Made by a program: the position numbers and the translations under genes. The notes beneath the pieces are model-generated. The model searched no databases, was not told where the DNA came from, and saw only the letters and a program-made list of their open reading frames with translations. This document shows positions 1 through 6,573 of a stretch of DNA of 8,500 bases, piece after piece. Origin of the DNA: an uncultured Alphaproteobacteria bacterium (lineage in GTDB: Bacteria; Pseudomonadota; Alphaproteobacteria; Caulobacterales; Aquidulcibacteraceae); assembly GCA_937967725.1 (NCBI GenBank), contig CALBSY010000466.1, positions 1-8,500 on the forward strand, written 5' to 3'. Position 1 is the stretch's first letter. Every line of letters begins with the position of its first letter.

Positions 1-210
1 GCCGTCGTCGACCAGGAATTCACGGACGGGGATGCGTCCTTCGGTTTTGAGGCCGATGTCGACGACGACGAAATCGTGCTCGACGGCGACCACCGTTGCC
101 GGGATGACCCGGCCTTCCACCATGCCGCGCGCGCCAAGGCTCTCGTCGAGCAAAGCGGCGAAATCGTCGCGGGAGGGGGTGAGGGAATCGTTCTGGGCTG
201 CTGCAGCCAT
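1..210 (-). CDS. rpsA: 30S ribosomal protein S1, N-terminal part (cut by window edge)
   Basis: This is the first 70 codons of ribosomal protein S1, which binds mRNA on the 30S subunit and helps load messages with weak Shine-Dalgarno sites. The reading starts MAAAAQNDSLTPSRDDFAAL and continues through an OB-fold S1 repeat whose segment VVVDIGLKTEGRIPVREF (about residues 47-64) is the typical first S1 motif. The ATG at 210-208 is preceded by GGAG about 11 bases upstream. The gene runs off the left edge, so most of its usual six S1 repeats are outside the window. It lies 118 bp downstream of cmk on the same strand, a common alphaproteobacterial order. Identification is from recognised family sequence; the length cannot be checked. 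Confidence 0.93.
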   Translation of the reverse strand, partial: MAAAAQNDSLTPSRDDFAALLDESLGARGMVEGRVIPATVVAVEHDFVVVDIGLKTEGRIPVREFLVDDG

Positions 211-261
211 GCGTATTTCAACTCCAATTGATACGGGCCGACCGGTTGGCTCCGGCGGTCT

Positions 262-280
262 CGGCCCCACCATGGGGCCG
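262..280. repeat. Perfect inverted repeat in the cmk-rpsA spacer
   Basis: CGGCCCCA and TGGGGCCG flank a three-base centre, giving an 8-bp GC-rich stem. It lies about 50 bases downstream of the cmk stop and about 50 bases upstream of the rpsA start, within their shared minus-strand spacer. No run of T follows on either strand, so it is not a standard intrinsic terminator. It could be an rpsA leader structure or a processing site; the function is inference only. Confidence 0.45.
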
Positions 281-328
281 TCCGATTTGGCTTGGCGAAG
301 GCCCGGATGCGAGAAACGTCCCGCTGAC

Positions 329-967
329 CTAGCCGGCCCCGGGACGCGCAAGCGCCGCGTCGACGATGCGACAAGCGGCCTTCACCGCCTCCTCTATAGA
401 AAGGGAGGTGGTGTCCAGCAAGTGCGCGTCGGAAGCCTGGTAAAGCGGCGAATCCGCGCGTTCTCTATCGCGCCGGTCGCGTTCGGCGATCTGGGCCTGC
501 AAATCCGCCAAACTGATCGTCTCGCCGCGAGCGGTCAGCTCGGCGTGCCGGCGCTGGGCGCGGACAGCCAGATCGGCGGTCACGAACAGCTTCACCTCGG
601 CGTCGGGGCAGATCACCGTGCCGATGTCGCGGCCGTCGAGGACGGCGCCTCTGGGATCGGCGGCAAAGGCGCGCTGGGCCCGGCGCAGCACGGCGCGGAC
701 AGCGGGGATGGCTGCGACCTTCGACGCAGCGAGGCCGGCTGCGCTGGAGCGGATGCGGTGCGGGTCAATCGCGTCGAGATCAAGCGCCTCCGCCGCCGCG
801 ACTGCAGCGGCCTCATTGGCCGGATCGCCGCCGGCATCGGCCACAATAAGCCCGACGGCGCGGTAGAGCGCGCCGGTGTCGAGACGCTTCAGCCCGTAGC
901 GCTTGGCGAGCTCAGCGGCGATTGTGCCCTTACCCGAGGCAGTCGGTCCGTCGACGGCGATGATCAT
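329..967 (-). CDS. cmk: Cytidylate kinase (CMP/dCMP kinase)
   Basis: Cytidylate kinase transfers phosphate from ATP to CMP or dCMP in the cytoplasm, feeding pyrimidine nucleotide pools. The 212-residue product has the family's usual length for the short bacterial form. The Walker A loop GPTASGKGT is at residues 7-15, the CMP-kinase signature DGRDIGT at 111-117, and the arginine-rich lid segment RDRRDRERADSPLYQ at 163-177. The ATG at 967-965 has a good ribosome site, AGAGGG, seven bases upstream (975-980 on the plus strand). The start MIIAVDGPTASGKG is exactly where the family begins. rpsA follows on the same strand. The usual upstream partner aroA is about 3.5 kb away, so this cmk probably has its own promoter; none is obvious in 968-1066. 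The long plus-strand frame across it is a shadow. Confidence 0.97.
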   Translation of the reverse strand: MIIAVDGPTASGKGTIAAELAKRYGLKRLDTGALYRAVGLIVADAGGDPANEAAAVAAAEALDLDAIDPHRIRSSAAGLAASKVAAIPAVRAVLRRAQRAFAADPRGAVLDGRDIGTVICPDAEVKLFVTADLAVRAQRRHAELTARGETISLADLQAQIAERDRRDRERADSPLYQASDAHLLDTTSLSIEEAVKAACRIVDAALARPGAG

Positions 968-971
968 TGCT

Positions 972-1010
972 GCGCCCTCTAGCAGGCCGGGAGAGGCGGC
1001 GCGAGGGCGC
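972..1010 (-). promoter_or_regulatory. Inverted repeat that could mask the cmk ribosome site
   Basis: Read on the minus strand, GCGCCCTC (1010-1003) is followed 23 bases later by its perfect complement GAGGGCGC (979-972). The second arm contains the AGAGGG ribosome site of cmk almost completely. If the leader folds this way, translation start on cmk would be covered. The pairing is visible in sequence. A regulatory role is inference, and in GC-rich DNA an 8-bp match can arise by chance. Confidence 0.3.
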
Positions 1011-1066
1011 CGGAGTTCCCTAGCGTCGCGCTTGACTTCGAGCCATGACGCGCGAGGGATTCACGC

Positions 1067-2578
1067 ATGGCGAAAGATGGCGACCTGGCGAGCGAACACT
1101 TTGACGTCCTGATCGTGGGCGCGGGCCTGTCCGGGATCGGCGCGGGTTATCACCTGCAGCATCGTTGCCCAGGCAAAAGCTACGTGATCCTGGAGAACCG
1201 CGACGCCATTGGGGGCACTTGGGACTTGTTCCGCTACCCGGGCATCCGCTCGGACAGCGATATGTACACGCTCGGTTACAGCTTCAAACCGTGGACCGAG
1301 CAGAAGGCGATCGCCGACGGCCCCTCGATCTGGAAATACGTCAACGAGACGGCGCGCGAATACGGCATCGATCGGCACATTCGCTTCAAGCATCGCGTGA
1401 AGCGCGCATCCTGGTCGAGCGAGGACGCAATCTGGACAATCGAGGCGGAGCACGCAGGCGCTACTCAGCGGTTCACCGCCAACTTCGTGCTGATGTGCGC
1501 GGGCTACTACAAATACGAGGAAGGCTATCTGCCAGACTTCAAGGGCATGGAGCGCTTCGGCGGCCAGATCATCCACCCGCAGCACTGGCCTGAGGATCTC
1601 GATTACGAGGGCAAACGGGTCGTCGTGATCGGCTCCGGCGCGACCGCGGTTACGTTGGTGCCGGCGATGACCGACAAGGCGGCGCACGTCACGATGCTAC
1701 AGCGTTCGCCGACCTACATGATTTCGTTGCCGGCAGTGGATCGGTTCGCGAATTGGCTACGCAAGGTTCTGCCAGAGACGTGGGCCTACAATATCAACCG
1801 CGCCTATCGTGTGTTCTTCCAACAATTTTTCTTCCGCTTGGCGCGTTCGCGCCCGAAGGCGACGGCGAAGCGACTGCTCGGACGCGTGGAGGAGCAACTG
1901 GGCGCCGACACGGTCAAGCAGCACTTCACGCCGCGCTACAATCCGTGGGAGCAGCGGCTTTGCCTGGTGCCTGACAACGACATGTTCATTGCCGTGCGCG
2001 AAGGCCGAGCTTCAGTCGTTACGGATCAAATCGAGACGTTTACCGAGCGGGGCTTAGAGCTCAAATCCGGCGAGACGCTCGAGGCGGATATTGTAATCAC
2101 CGCGACCGGTCTCAACCTGCAAACGCTTGGCGGAGCGGAGGTGAAGGTCGACGGCAAGGTTGTCGAGACCGGCAAGAGCTTCGCCTACAAGGGCGCGATG
2201 TACTCCGACGTGCCGAACCTCATTTCGGTGTTTGGTTACACCAATGCGTCGTGGACGCTGCGCGCGGATTTGATCCTCGAATATGCGTGCCGCCTGATCA
2301 ATTATCTCGACGAGTACGATTTGGCTTCGGCGACGCCGCGCGTCCGCGGCGAGCTGGAGGAGCGGCCATTCGTGGATTTCTCCTCAGGCTACTTCCAGCG
2401 CGCCGCGCATCTGTTGCCTAAACAGACGACAATGGCGCCGTGGAAGCAGAACCAGAGTTATTTCCACGACATCATGGATCTGCGCCATGGCGCCATCGAG
2501 GATGGCGTCCTTGAGTTCAAGCGCGCGCCTGTAGCGGCGCCACTGTCCGACGCGCGAGAGCACGCACTGGCCAAATAG
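1067..2578 (+). CDS. EthA-like flavin-containing (Baeyer-Villiger) monooxygenase
   Basis: A 503-residue class B flavoprotein monooxygenase, expected to use FAD, NADPH and O2 to insert oxygen next to a ketone carbonyl or to oxidise sulfur or nitrogen. The FAD-binding Rossmann loop GAGLSG is at residues 18-23, followed by the very conserved GGTWDLFRYPGIRSDSDMYT (49-68). The Baeyer-Villiger fingerprint FxGxxxHxxxW is intact as FGGQIIHPQHW (164-174). The NADPH loop GSGATA is at 189-194 and the late DIVITATG motif at 341-348. By recall, the match to Mycobacterium EthA, the ethionamide activator, is close along the whole length (RYNPWEQRLCLVP, GYTNASWTLRADL). EthA is about 489 residues, so this gene is full length. 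The ATG has GAGGG eight bases upstream (1054-1058). The symporter gene follows 15 bp later, suggesting co-transcription. No EthR-like repressor gene lies within the window. The natural substrate is unknown. Confidence 0.93.
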   Translation: MAKDGDLASEHFDVLIVGAGLSGIGAGYHLQHRCPGKSYVILENRDAIGGTWDLFRYPGIRSDSDMYTLGYSFKPWTEQKAIADGPSIWKYVNETAREYGIDRHIRFKHRVKRASWSSEDAIWTIEAEHAGATQRFTANFVLMCAGYYKYEEGYLPDFKGMERFGGQIIHPQHWPEDLDYEGKRVVVIGSGATAVTLVPAMTDKAAHVTMLQRSPTYMISLPAVDRFANWLRKVLPETWAYNINRAYRVFFQQFFFRLARSRPKATAKRLLGRVEEQLGADTVKQHFTPRYNPWEQRLCLVPDNDMFIAVREGRASVVTDQIETFTERGLELKSGETLEADIVITATGLNLQTLGGAEVKVDGKVVETGKSFAYKGAMYSDVPNLISVFGYTNASWTLRADLILEYACRLINYLDEYDLASATPRVRGELEERPFVDFSSGYFQRAAHLLPKQTTMAPWKQNQSYFHDIMDLRHGAIEDGVLEFKRAPVAAPLSDAREHALAK

Positions 2579-2593
2579 CCGTAGCGCCTATGC

Positions 2594-3901
2594 ATGGGCT
2601 GGGCTAAACGCGCTGTCTTGCAGCGGGGGCCGCGCGTGAAGTGGATTAGCCTTTTAGTTCTGTTGGCGTTGCTCGCGGGATTGGCGGCGGGGGCTTTGGT
2701 GCGCGGCTGGGCGCCTTCGCTAGCCGGCGTTGCCGAGGTGATCGAAGCGTTCGGCGGGCTGTGGCTCAATACGCTGCGCATGACTGTCGTGCCGCTCGTC
2801 GTTTCGTTGATCATCACCGGCATTGCCTCGGTAGCCGATGCGGCGAAGACCGGCGGGCTGGTTGGTCGCGCCGTGCTGCTGTTTACGGTGTTGATCTTCA
2901 CCGCCGCGATGTTCGGCATTGCTGGAACTGAAGCGCTGTTGACGCTGTGGCCGGTCGACCAAGGTGCGGCGCAAGCGTTCGTCGGCGGCGTTGGTGCGGG
3001 TGCGGTCCCGATCGCTGAGCCGCCGACCTTTGTGACCTGGCTTCGCGGCCTCGCGCCGGCCAATCCGGTAGCGGCGGCGGCGAACGACAACATCCTGCAA
3101 CTGGTCGTTTTCGCGGTGTTCTTCGGCTTTGCCGCTACGCAATTGCCGGCGAATTTGCGCGGCAGCATCGTCGATTTCTTCCGCGCCGTTTCCGAGGCGA
3201 TGATCGTCGTCGTTCGCTGGATTTTGCTGGCAGGTCCGATTGGCGTGTTCGGTCTCTCCATCGGCGTCGGCCTGCGTGCTGGCATAGGCGCGGCTGGCAC
3301 GCTGGCGCAGTACGTGGCGATCGTTACAGCGGTGACTGCTGGAGCGACGGTGCTCGCCTGGGTCATCGCGGTGACATGGGGCCGGCAGCCGATCGGACGC
3401 TTTACGGCGGCGGCGGCGCCGGTTTGGGCCATCGCCGCTTCGACGCAATCTTCGCTGGCGTCGCTGCCGGCCATGTTGCAGGCGGCGCTCGGCGGCTTGC
3501 GAATACCGCCGCACGTCGCTGACGTGACGCTACCGCTCGCGGTGGCGATTTTCCGATTTACCAGCCCTGTGGCTAATCTCGCCGTCAGCTTTTTTATCGC
3601 GCATCTCTACGGGCTCGAGCCGACCCTGGTGCAGGTCGCCGGGGCCGTCGTTGTGGCGTTCGCCGTTTCAATCGCATCCGTCGGCCTGCCGGGCCAGGTG
3701 TCGTTCATTGCGTCCATTGCGCCGATTTGCCTGGCCCTTGGCGTGCCTATCGACTTGCTTGGCATTTTGATCGCGGTCGAAGTGATACCCGACATTTTCC
3801 GTACGCTCGGCAACGTCACGGCCGATCTTGCGGCCACGTCGATCCTCGCGCGACGCGAGCCGCGCGAGGATGTAACACGGAGCGAAGCCGGCGACGTCTA
3901 G
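2594..3901 (+). CDS. Dicarboxylate/amino acid:cation symporter family transporter (divergent)
   Basis: A 435-residue inner-membrane protein of the DAACS (SDF, TC 2.A.23) family, which couples uptake of acidic amino acids or dicarboxylates to Na+ or H+. Many hydrophobic helices are visible. Early family sequence VPLVVSLIITGIAS is at residues 66-79. The hairpin-1 serine motif appears as STQSSLASLP (283-292). The last helix keeps the substrate-site pattern D400, R403, N407 and D411 in PDIFRTLGNVTAD. The usual NMDGT cation motif is missing: the corresponding helix reads RFTSPVAN (321-328), so cation coupling or substrate may differ. The ATG used here has no clear ribosome site. A GTG at 2636 (residue 15, start of VKWISLLVLL) follows GGGGG and may be the true start. 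The stop overlaps the convergent gene by four bases. The long minus-strand frame over this gene is a shadow of its GC-rich codons. Confidence 0.88.
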   Translation: MGWAKRAVLQRGPRVKWISLLVLLALLAGLAAGALVRGWAPSLAGVAEVIEAFGGLWLNTLRMTVVPLVVSLIITGIASVADAAKTGGLVGRAVLLFTVLIFTAAMFGIAGTEALLTLWPVDQGAAQAFVGGVGAGAVPIAEPPTFVTWLRGLAPANPVAAAANDNILQLVVFAVFFGFAATQLPANLRGSIVDFFRAVSEAMIVVVRWILLAGPIGVFGLSIGVGLRAGIGAAGTLAQYVAIVTAVTAGATVLAWVIAVTWGRQPIGRFTAAAAPVWAIAASTQSSLASLPAMLQAALGGLRIPPHVADVTLPLAVAIFRFTSPVANLAVSFFIAHLYGLEPTLVQVAGAVVVAFAVSIASVGLPGQVSFIASIAPICLALGVPIDLLGILIAVEVIPDIFRTLGNVTADLAATSILARREPREDVTRSEAGDV

Positions 3902-4377
3902 CGGAATTGAGCGCAGGCGTCGGCGTAGTGCGCCTCGACTTGAGCAATACGTTCGGCCGAGCTTGCGCCTGCCACCGTCATATCGCTCTGCGCGGCGGCG
4001 TAGGCATCGCCCTGCGCGGGGATACGGTCACCGAACGAGCGAGCAGCGATACGCACCTCTGCCGGCATCAGCGCCTGCGCCACGCCGGCAGTCACACAAT
4101 CGCAGAAGCCGAAATTCTCGTGCTGTTGACACGAGGCGCGATAGGCGCGGCGAGCTTCGCCGACCTCACGATCGCTCGCGAGGGCGCGCGCATCGGGTAT
4201 CACGGTGGGCGAACCGGTGGCCGGCGCGACCATGGGCGTGGTTTGCTCCAAGGTCTGCTGCGTCTGCAGCGACGGATCGTACATGCCGTCCGGGTTGAGC
4301 GGTTTGGTCTGAGCAATAGCGAATGTGGTTATCGACGCCGCCGACAGCAGCGCGGCGGCGGCAAGCATCTTGCGCAT
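3898..4377 (-). CDS. Small secreted four-cysteine protein of unknown function
   Basis: I do not recognise the family. The 159-residue product begins with a clear Sec signal peptide: MRK, then a hydrophobic core (residues 5-21), with likely cleavage after AIAQ (residue 23). The mature protein starts with a proline/threonine/glutamine-rich, probably unstructured stretch (24-62), followed by a helical part. Cysteines are at 83, 92, 94 and 155; the C-x8-C-x-C spacing suggests disulfides or metal binding in the periplasm. The motif YRASCQQHENFGFCDCVTAG is followed by PAEVRIAARSFGDR. The ATG is strongly supported by GAGGAG seven bases upstream (4385-4390). It lies 103 bp downstream of aroA on the same strand with no clear terminator between, so read-through from aroA is possible. 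Cysteine pattern and codon structure suggest a real gene. Confidence 0.8.
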   Translation of the reverse strand: MRKMLAAAALLSAASITTFAIAQTKPLNPDGMYDPSLQTQQTLEQTTPMVAPATGSPTVIPDARALASDREVGEARRAYRASCQQHENFGFCDCVTAGVAQALMPAEVRIAARSFGDRIPAQGDAYAAAQSDMTVAGASSAERIAQVEAHYADACAQFR

Positions 4378-4480
4378 GGCGCGTCTCCTCTGTTCTGCGG
4401 CCTAAACGCGCTGTGCGGAGGAGAGTTGCGCGGGAACCCGAAATTGAGCGCGGCCAACGGCGCCGTGTCCGTGAGGCAGA

Positions 4481-5788
4481 TCAAAGCCGCTCGATGTTTC
4501 CACCCAGCCCTTGCATGCATGTAACGAAATCAGGAAACGAAGTGGCGATCATGTCGGCGTCATCGACGGTGACGGGCTCTTTCGAGGCCATGCCGAGAAC
4601 CAGGAACGACATCGCCACGCGATGGTCGCCAAGGGTGCGGATGTTGGCGCCGCCGCGAACGCTCTTCGGACCCTTGCCGTTGACGACGAGGCCGTCCTCC
4701 AGTTCCTCCGCGTCCACGCCGCACGCCCGCAAACCGTCTACCATCAGCGATATGCGGTCGCTTTCTTTCACGCGCAGTTCGGATGCGCCGACGATGCGGG
4801 TTTCGCCTTCGGCGAAGGCCGCCACCACGGCGAGGATGGGGAATTCGTCGATCATCGCCGGCGCGCGTTTGGCAGGCGGGACCGCTCCATTGAGCTTGCT
4901 CGCCGTCACCACCAGATCGGCGATCGGTTCATCGATCGGATCGCGCCGTTCTTCGTAAGCGATCTTGCCGCCCATTTCGAGCATGGTTTCGAAGAAGCCG
5001 AGGCGTAGCGGATTGACAAGCACGTCTTGGATACGCACCTCGGACTTGCCCAGGATGAGAGCGGCGGCCACGGGAAATGCCGCGGATGAAGGATCGCCGG
5101 GCACATAAATATTGGCGCCCTTCAATTTGCGCGGGCGCACGCGTGGGCGCATGCCGCCATCGACTTCGATCGCATCGATGTCGGCGCCAAAAACTTTGAG
5201 CATGCGTTCGGTATGGTCGCGCGAGCGCTCCGGTTCGATGAGGACGGTTTCGCCTTCGGCCTCGAGGCCAGCGATAAGCACCGCGGATTTCACCTGCGCC
5301 GACGAGACCGGCGAGCGATACGTAATACCTTTGAGGTTGCCGCCGTGCATGATGAGCGGCAGGCGGTTGTTGCTGGTGTCGAAGCGCGCACCCATTTGGG
5401 TGAGCGGCGCGATGACGCGGTTCATGGGCCGCTTACGCAATGAAGCGTCGTCATCGAAGCGCGCGGTCAAGGCGAGAGGGCAGGCCGCGCCCATGAGCAA
5501 GCGCGCGGCCGTTCCCGAGTTGCCGCAATCGACGGTCTCGCGTGGTTGGCTGAAACCGCCGGCGCCGGCCACCATCCAACGGCCGTCGTCGGCTTGGCTG
5601 ACCTCCGCGCCGAACTGCGTTACGGCGGCGATGGTGGCGCGCACGTCGTCGGATTCCAGCAGGCCATCGATCTCGGTGCGCCCTTCCGCCAGCGCGCCGA
5701 GAATGAGCGCCCGGTGAGAAATCGATTTGTCGCCGGGTGGGCGGGCGCGCCCGCTCAATGGCCCGGCAAATCGCGCTCTGAGGCGCAT
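4481..5788 (-). CDS. aroA: 3-phosphoshikimate 1-carboxyvinyltransferase (EPSP synthase)
   Basis: EPSP synthase joins shikimate 3-phosphate and phosphoenolpyruvate, the sixth step of the shikimate pathway to aromatic amino acids. The 435-residue protein is full length. Visible motifs are PGDKSISHRALI (18-29), GNSGTAAR (89-96), SAQVK (163-167), RDHTE (190-194), PGDPSSAAF (230-238), catalytic D314 in MIDEFP, E342 in LRVKESDR, and GDHRVAM (387-393). The GDKS, SAQVK and RDHTE combination resembles class II enzymes such as Agrobacterium CP4. However, the CP4 tolerance residue Ala100 (N-A-A-T) is Gly here (N-S-G-T), so glyphosate insensitivity is not expected from that site. The frame is open further upstream, but the start at 5788 is chosen because AGGTGA lies four bases before it and MRLRARFAGPLSGRARPPGDKS is the normal N-terminus. 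The gene is divergent from the TIGR02300-like gene. Confidence 0.96.
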   Translation of the reverse strand: MRLRARFAGPLSGRARPPGDKSISHRALILGALAEGRTEIDGLLESDDVRATIAAVTQFGAEVSQADDGRWMVAGAGGFSQPRETVDCGNSGTAARLLMGAACPLALTARFDDDASLRKRPMNRVIAPLTQMGARFDTSNNRLPLIMHGGNLKGITYRSPVSSAQVKSAVLIAGLEAEGETVLIEPERSRDHTERMLKVFGADIDAIEVDGGMRPRVRPRKLKGANIYVPGDPSSAAFPVAAALILGKSEVRIQDVLVNPLRLGFFETMLEMGGKIAYEERRDPIDEPIADLVVTASKLNGAVPPAKRAPAMIDEFPILAVVAAFAEGETRIVGASELRVKESDRISLMVDGLRACGVDAEELEDGLVVNGKGPKSVRGGANIRTLGDHRVAMSFLVLGMASKEPVTVDDADMIATSFPDFVTCMQGLGGNIERL

Positions 5789-5891
5789 CTGGTCACCTGT
5801 TTTGGCCAGCGCTGGATGGAAGCGACAAAGCTTTTGACAGGCGCGCCCGATAGTGGCAAGCGAGCGCCCCGCGCGAACAAGCGTGGAACTA

Positions 5892-6407
5892 ATGGAGACC
5901 GGGTTGGCTAAGACCGATTTGGGCGACAAGCAAGTCTGCCCGAACTGCGGAGCGAAGTTCTACGACCTGCGGCGCCGCCCGGCGGTCTGCCCCAAGTGCA
6001 CAACCAGCTTCGATCCCAGCGATGAAGGCGTCCGCTCCAAGCGTGGGCGTTCGCGGGTGGCGGCGCACGACGCCGATTACGAGGACGACGAGGAACTCGA
6101 AGACGTCAAGGCCAAGAAGAAGGGTGACGACGACGACGAAAGCGAGGACGAGGACGCGGAGGCGGAAACCGCCGAGGTGGACGTCGAAGCTGACGCTGAG
6201 CCGCTGGTCACCGACGATGACGAAGAGGATTCCAAGCCCAGCGGCTCAGCAGACGAGCTGCCGGAAGGCTTCTCCGGGGATGAGGCCGACCTTGGCGACG
6301 ACAGTGACGACGACTCCGTGCCGCTCTTGGAGGATGAGGAGGATTTCTCCGAAGACGAGATTGGCGAAATCACAAGCGAGGACGAGGACGACGACAGCAG
6401 GAACTGA
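5892..6407 (+). CDS. TIGR02300-like zinc-ribbon protein with acidic tail
   Basis: A 171-residue protein matching the alphaproteobacterial TIGR02300 family of unknown function. Near the N-terminus two CxxC pairs, CPNCG (C16, C19) and CPKC (C33, C36), flank AKFYDLRRRPAV and should bind one zinc as a ribbon. The remainder is strongly acidic and low in complexity, with long Asp/Glu runs (about residues 61-171) broken by a short basic patch KAKKKG; it is probably disordered. The start is uncertain. The ATG at 5892 has little ribosome site, while a TTG at 5904 (LAKTDLGDKQ) has GGAG six bases upstream and would give the family's usual MAK start. A GTG at 5853 is less likely. It lies divergent from aroA and just upstream of tRNA-Ala. 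Its role is unknown; nucleic-acid or protein contact through the ribbon is inference. Confidence 0.85.
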   Translation: METGLAKTDLGDKQVCPNCGAKFYDLRRRPAVCPKCTTSFDPSDEGVRSKRGRSRVAAHDADYEDDEELEDVKAKKKGDDDDESEDEDAEAETAEVDVEADAEPLVTDDDEEDSKPSGSADELPEGFSGDEADLGDDSDDDSVPLLEDEEDFSEDEIGEITSEDEDDDSRN

Positions 6408-6426
6408 GGCCGCTTGTACGGCCGCT

Positions 6427-6488
6427 GGGCGGAGCGTAGGTTCCGCCTTCCCAATCTACCGAGTTTCGCCGCTCCGCCCGGAGCGGCG
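6427..6488 (+). repeat. Overlapping inverted repeats between TIGR02300-like gene and tRNA-Ala
   Basis: Three pairings compete in this spacer. CGCCGCTCC (6467-6475) pairs with GGAGCGGCG (6480-6488) across a four-base loop. GGCGGA (6428-6433) pairs with TCCGCC (6442-6447). GGGCGGAGC (6427-6435) pairs perfectly with GCTCCGCCC (6471-6479). No T-run follows, so a classic terminator is not supported. The element ends nine bases before the tRNA and may act in termination of the upstream gene or in tRNA 5' processing; this is inference. Confidence 0.4.
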
Positions 6489-6497
6489 GCGCTGATC

Positions 6498-6573
<76 letters not shown>

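Noticed and set aside
32..982. Plus-strand open frame over rpsA and cmk
   Set aside because: It is the antisense of two recognised genes. The translation has no recognisable motif.
1032..1037. TTGACT upstream of the monooxygenase
   Set aside because: A matching -10 box would fall on the ribosome site just before the start codon, so a promoter here is unlikely.
1061..1687. Minus-strand open frame inside the monooxygenase gene
   Set aside because: It is a shadow of the EthA-like coding sequence, which carries the intact Baeyer-Villiger fingerprint on the other strand.
2458..3474. Long minus-strand open frame (338 codons) opposite the symporter
   Set aside because: Its composition is Ala/Thr/Pro/Ser-rich with no domain, as expected for the antisense of a GC-rich membrane-protein gene. 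The plus-strand frame has clear family motifs.
4481..5788. AroA as a CP4-like glyphosate-insensitive enzyme
   Set aside because: The class II-like motifs are present, but the position of the CP4 tolerance residue (Ala100) is Gly here, as in sensitive enzymes.
5834..5839. Perfect TTGACA hexamer upstream of the TIGR02300-like gene
   Set aside because: It resembles a -35 box, but no TATAAT-like hexamer lies 16-18 bases downstream, so a promoter is not claimed.
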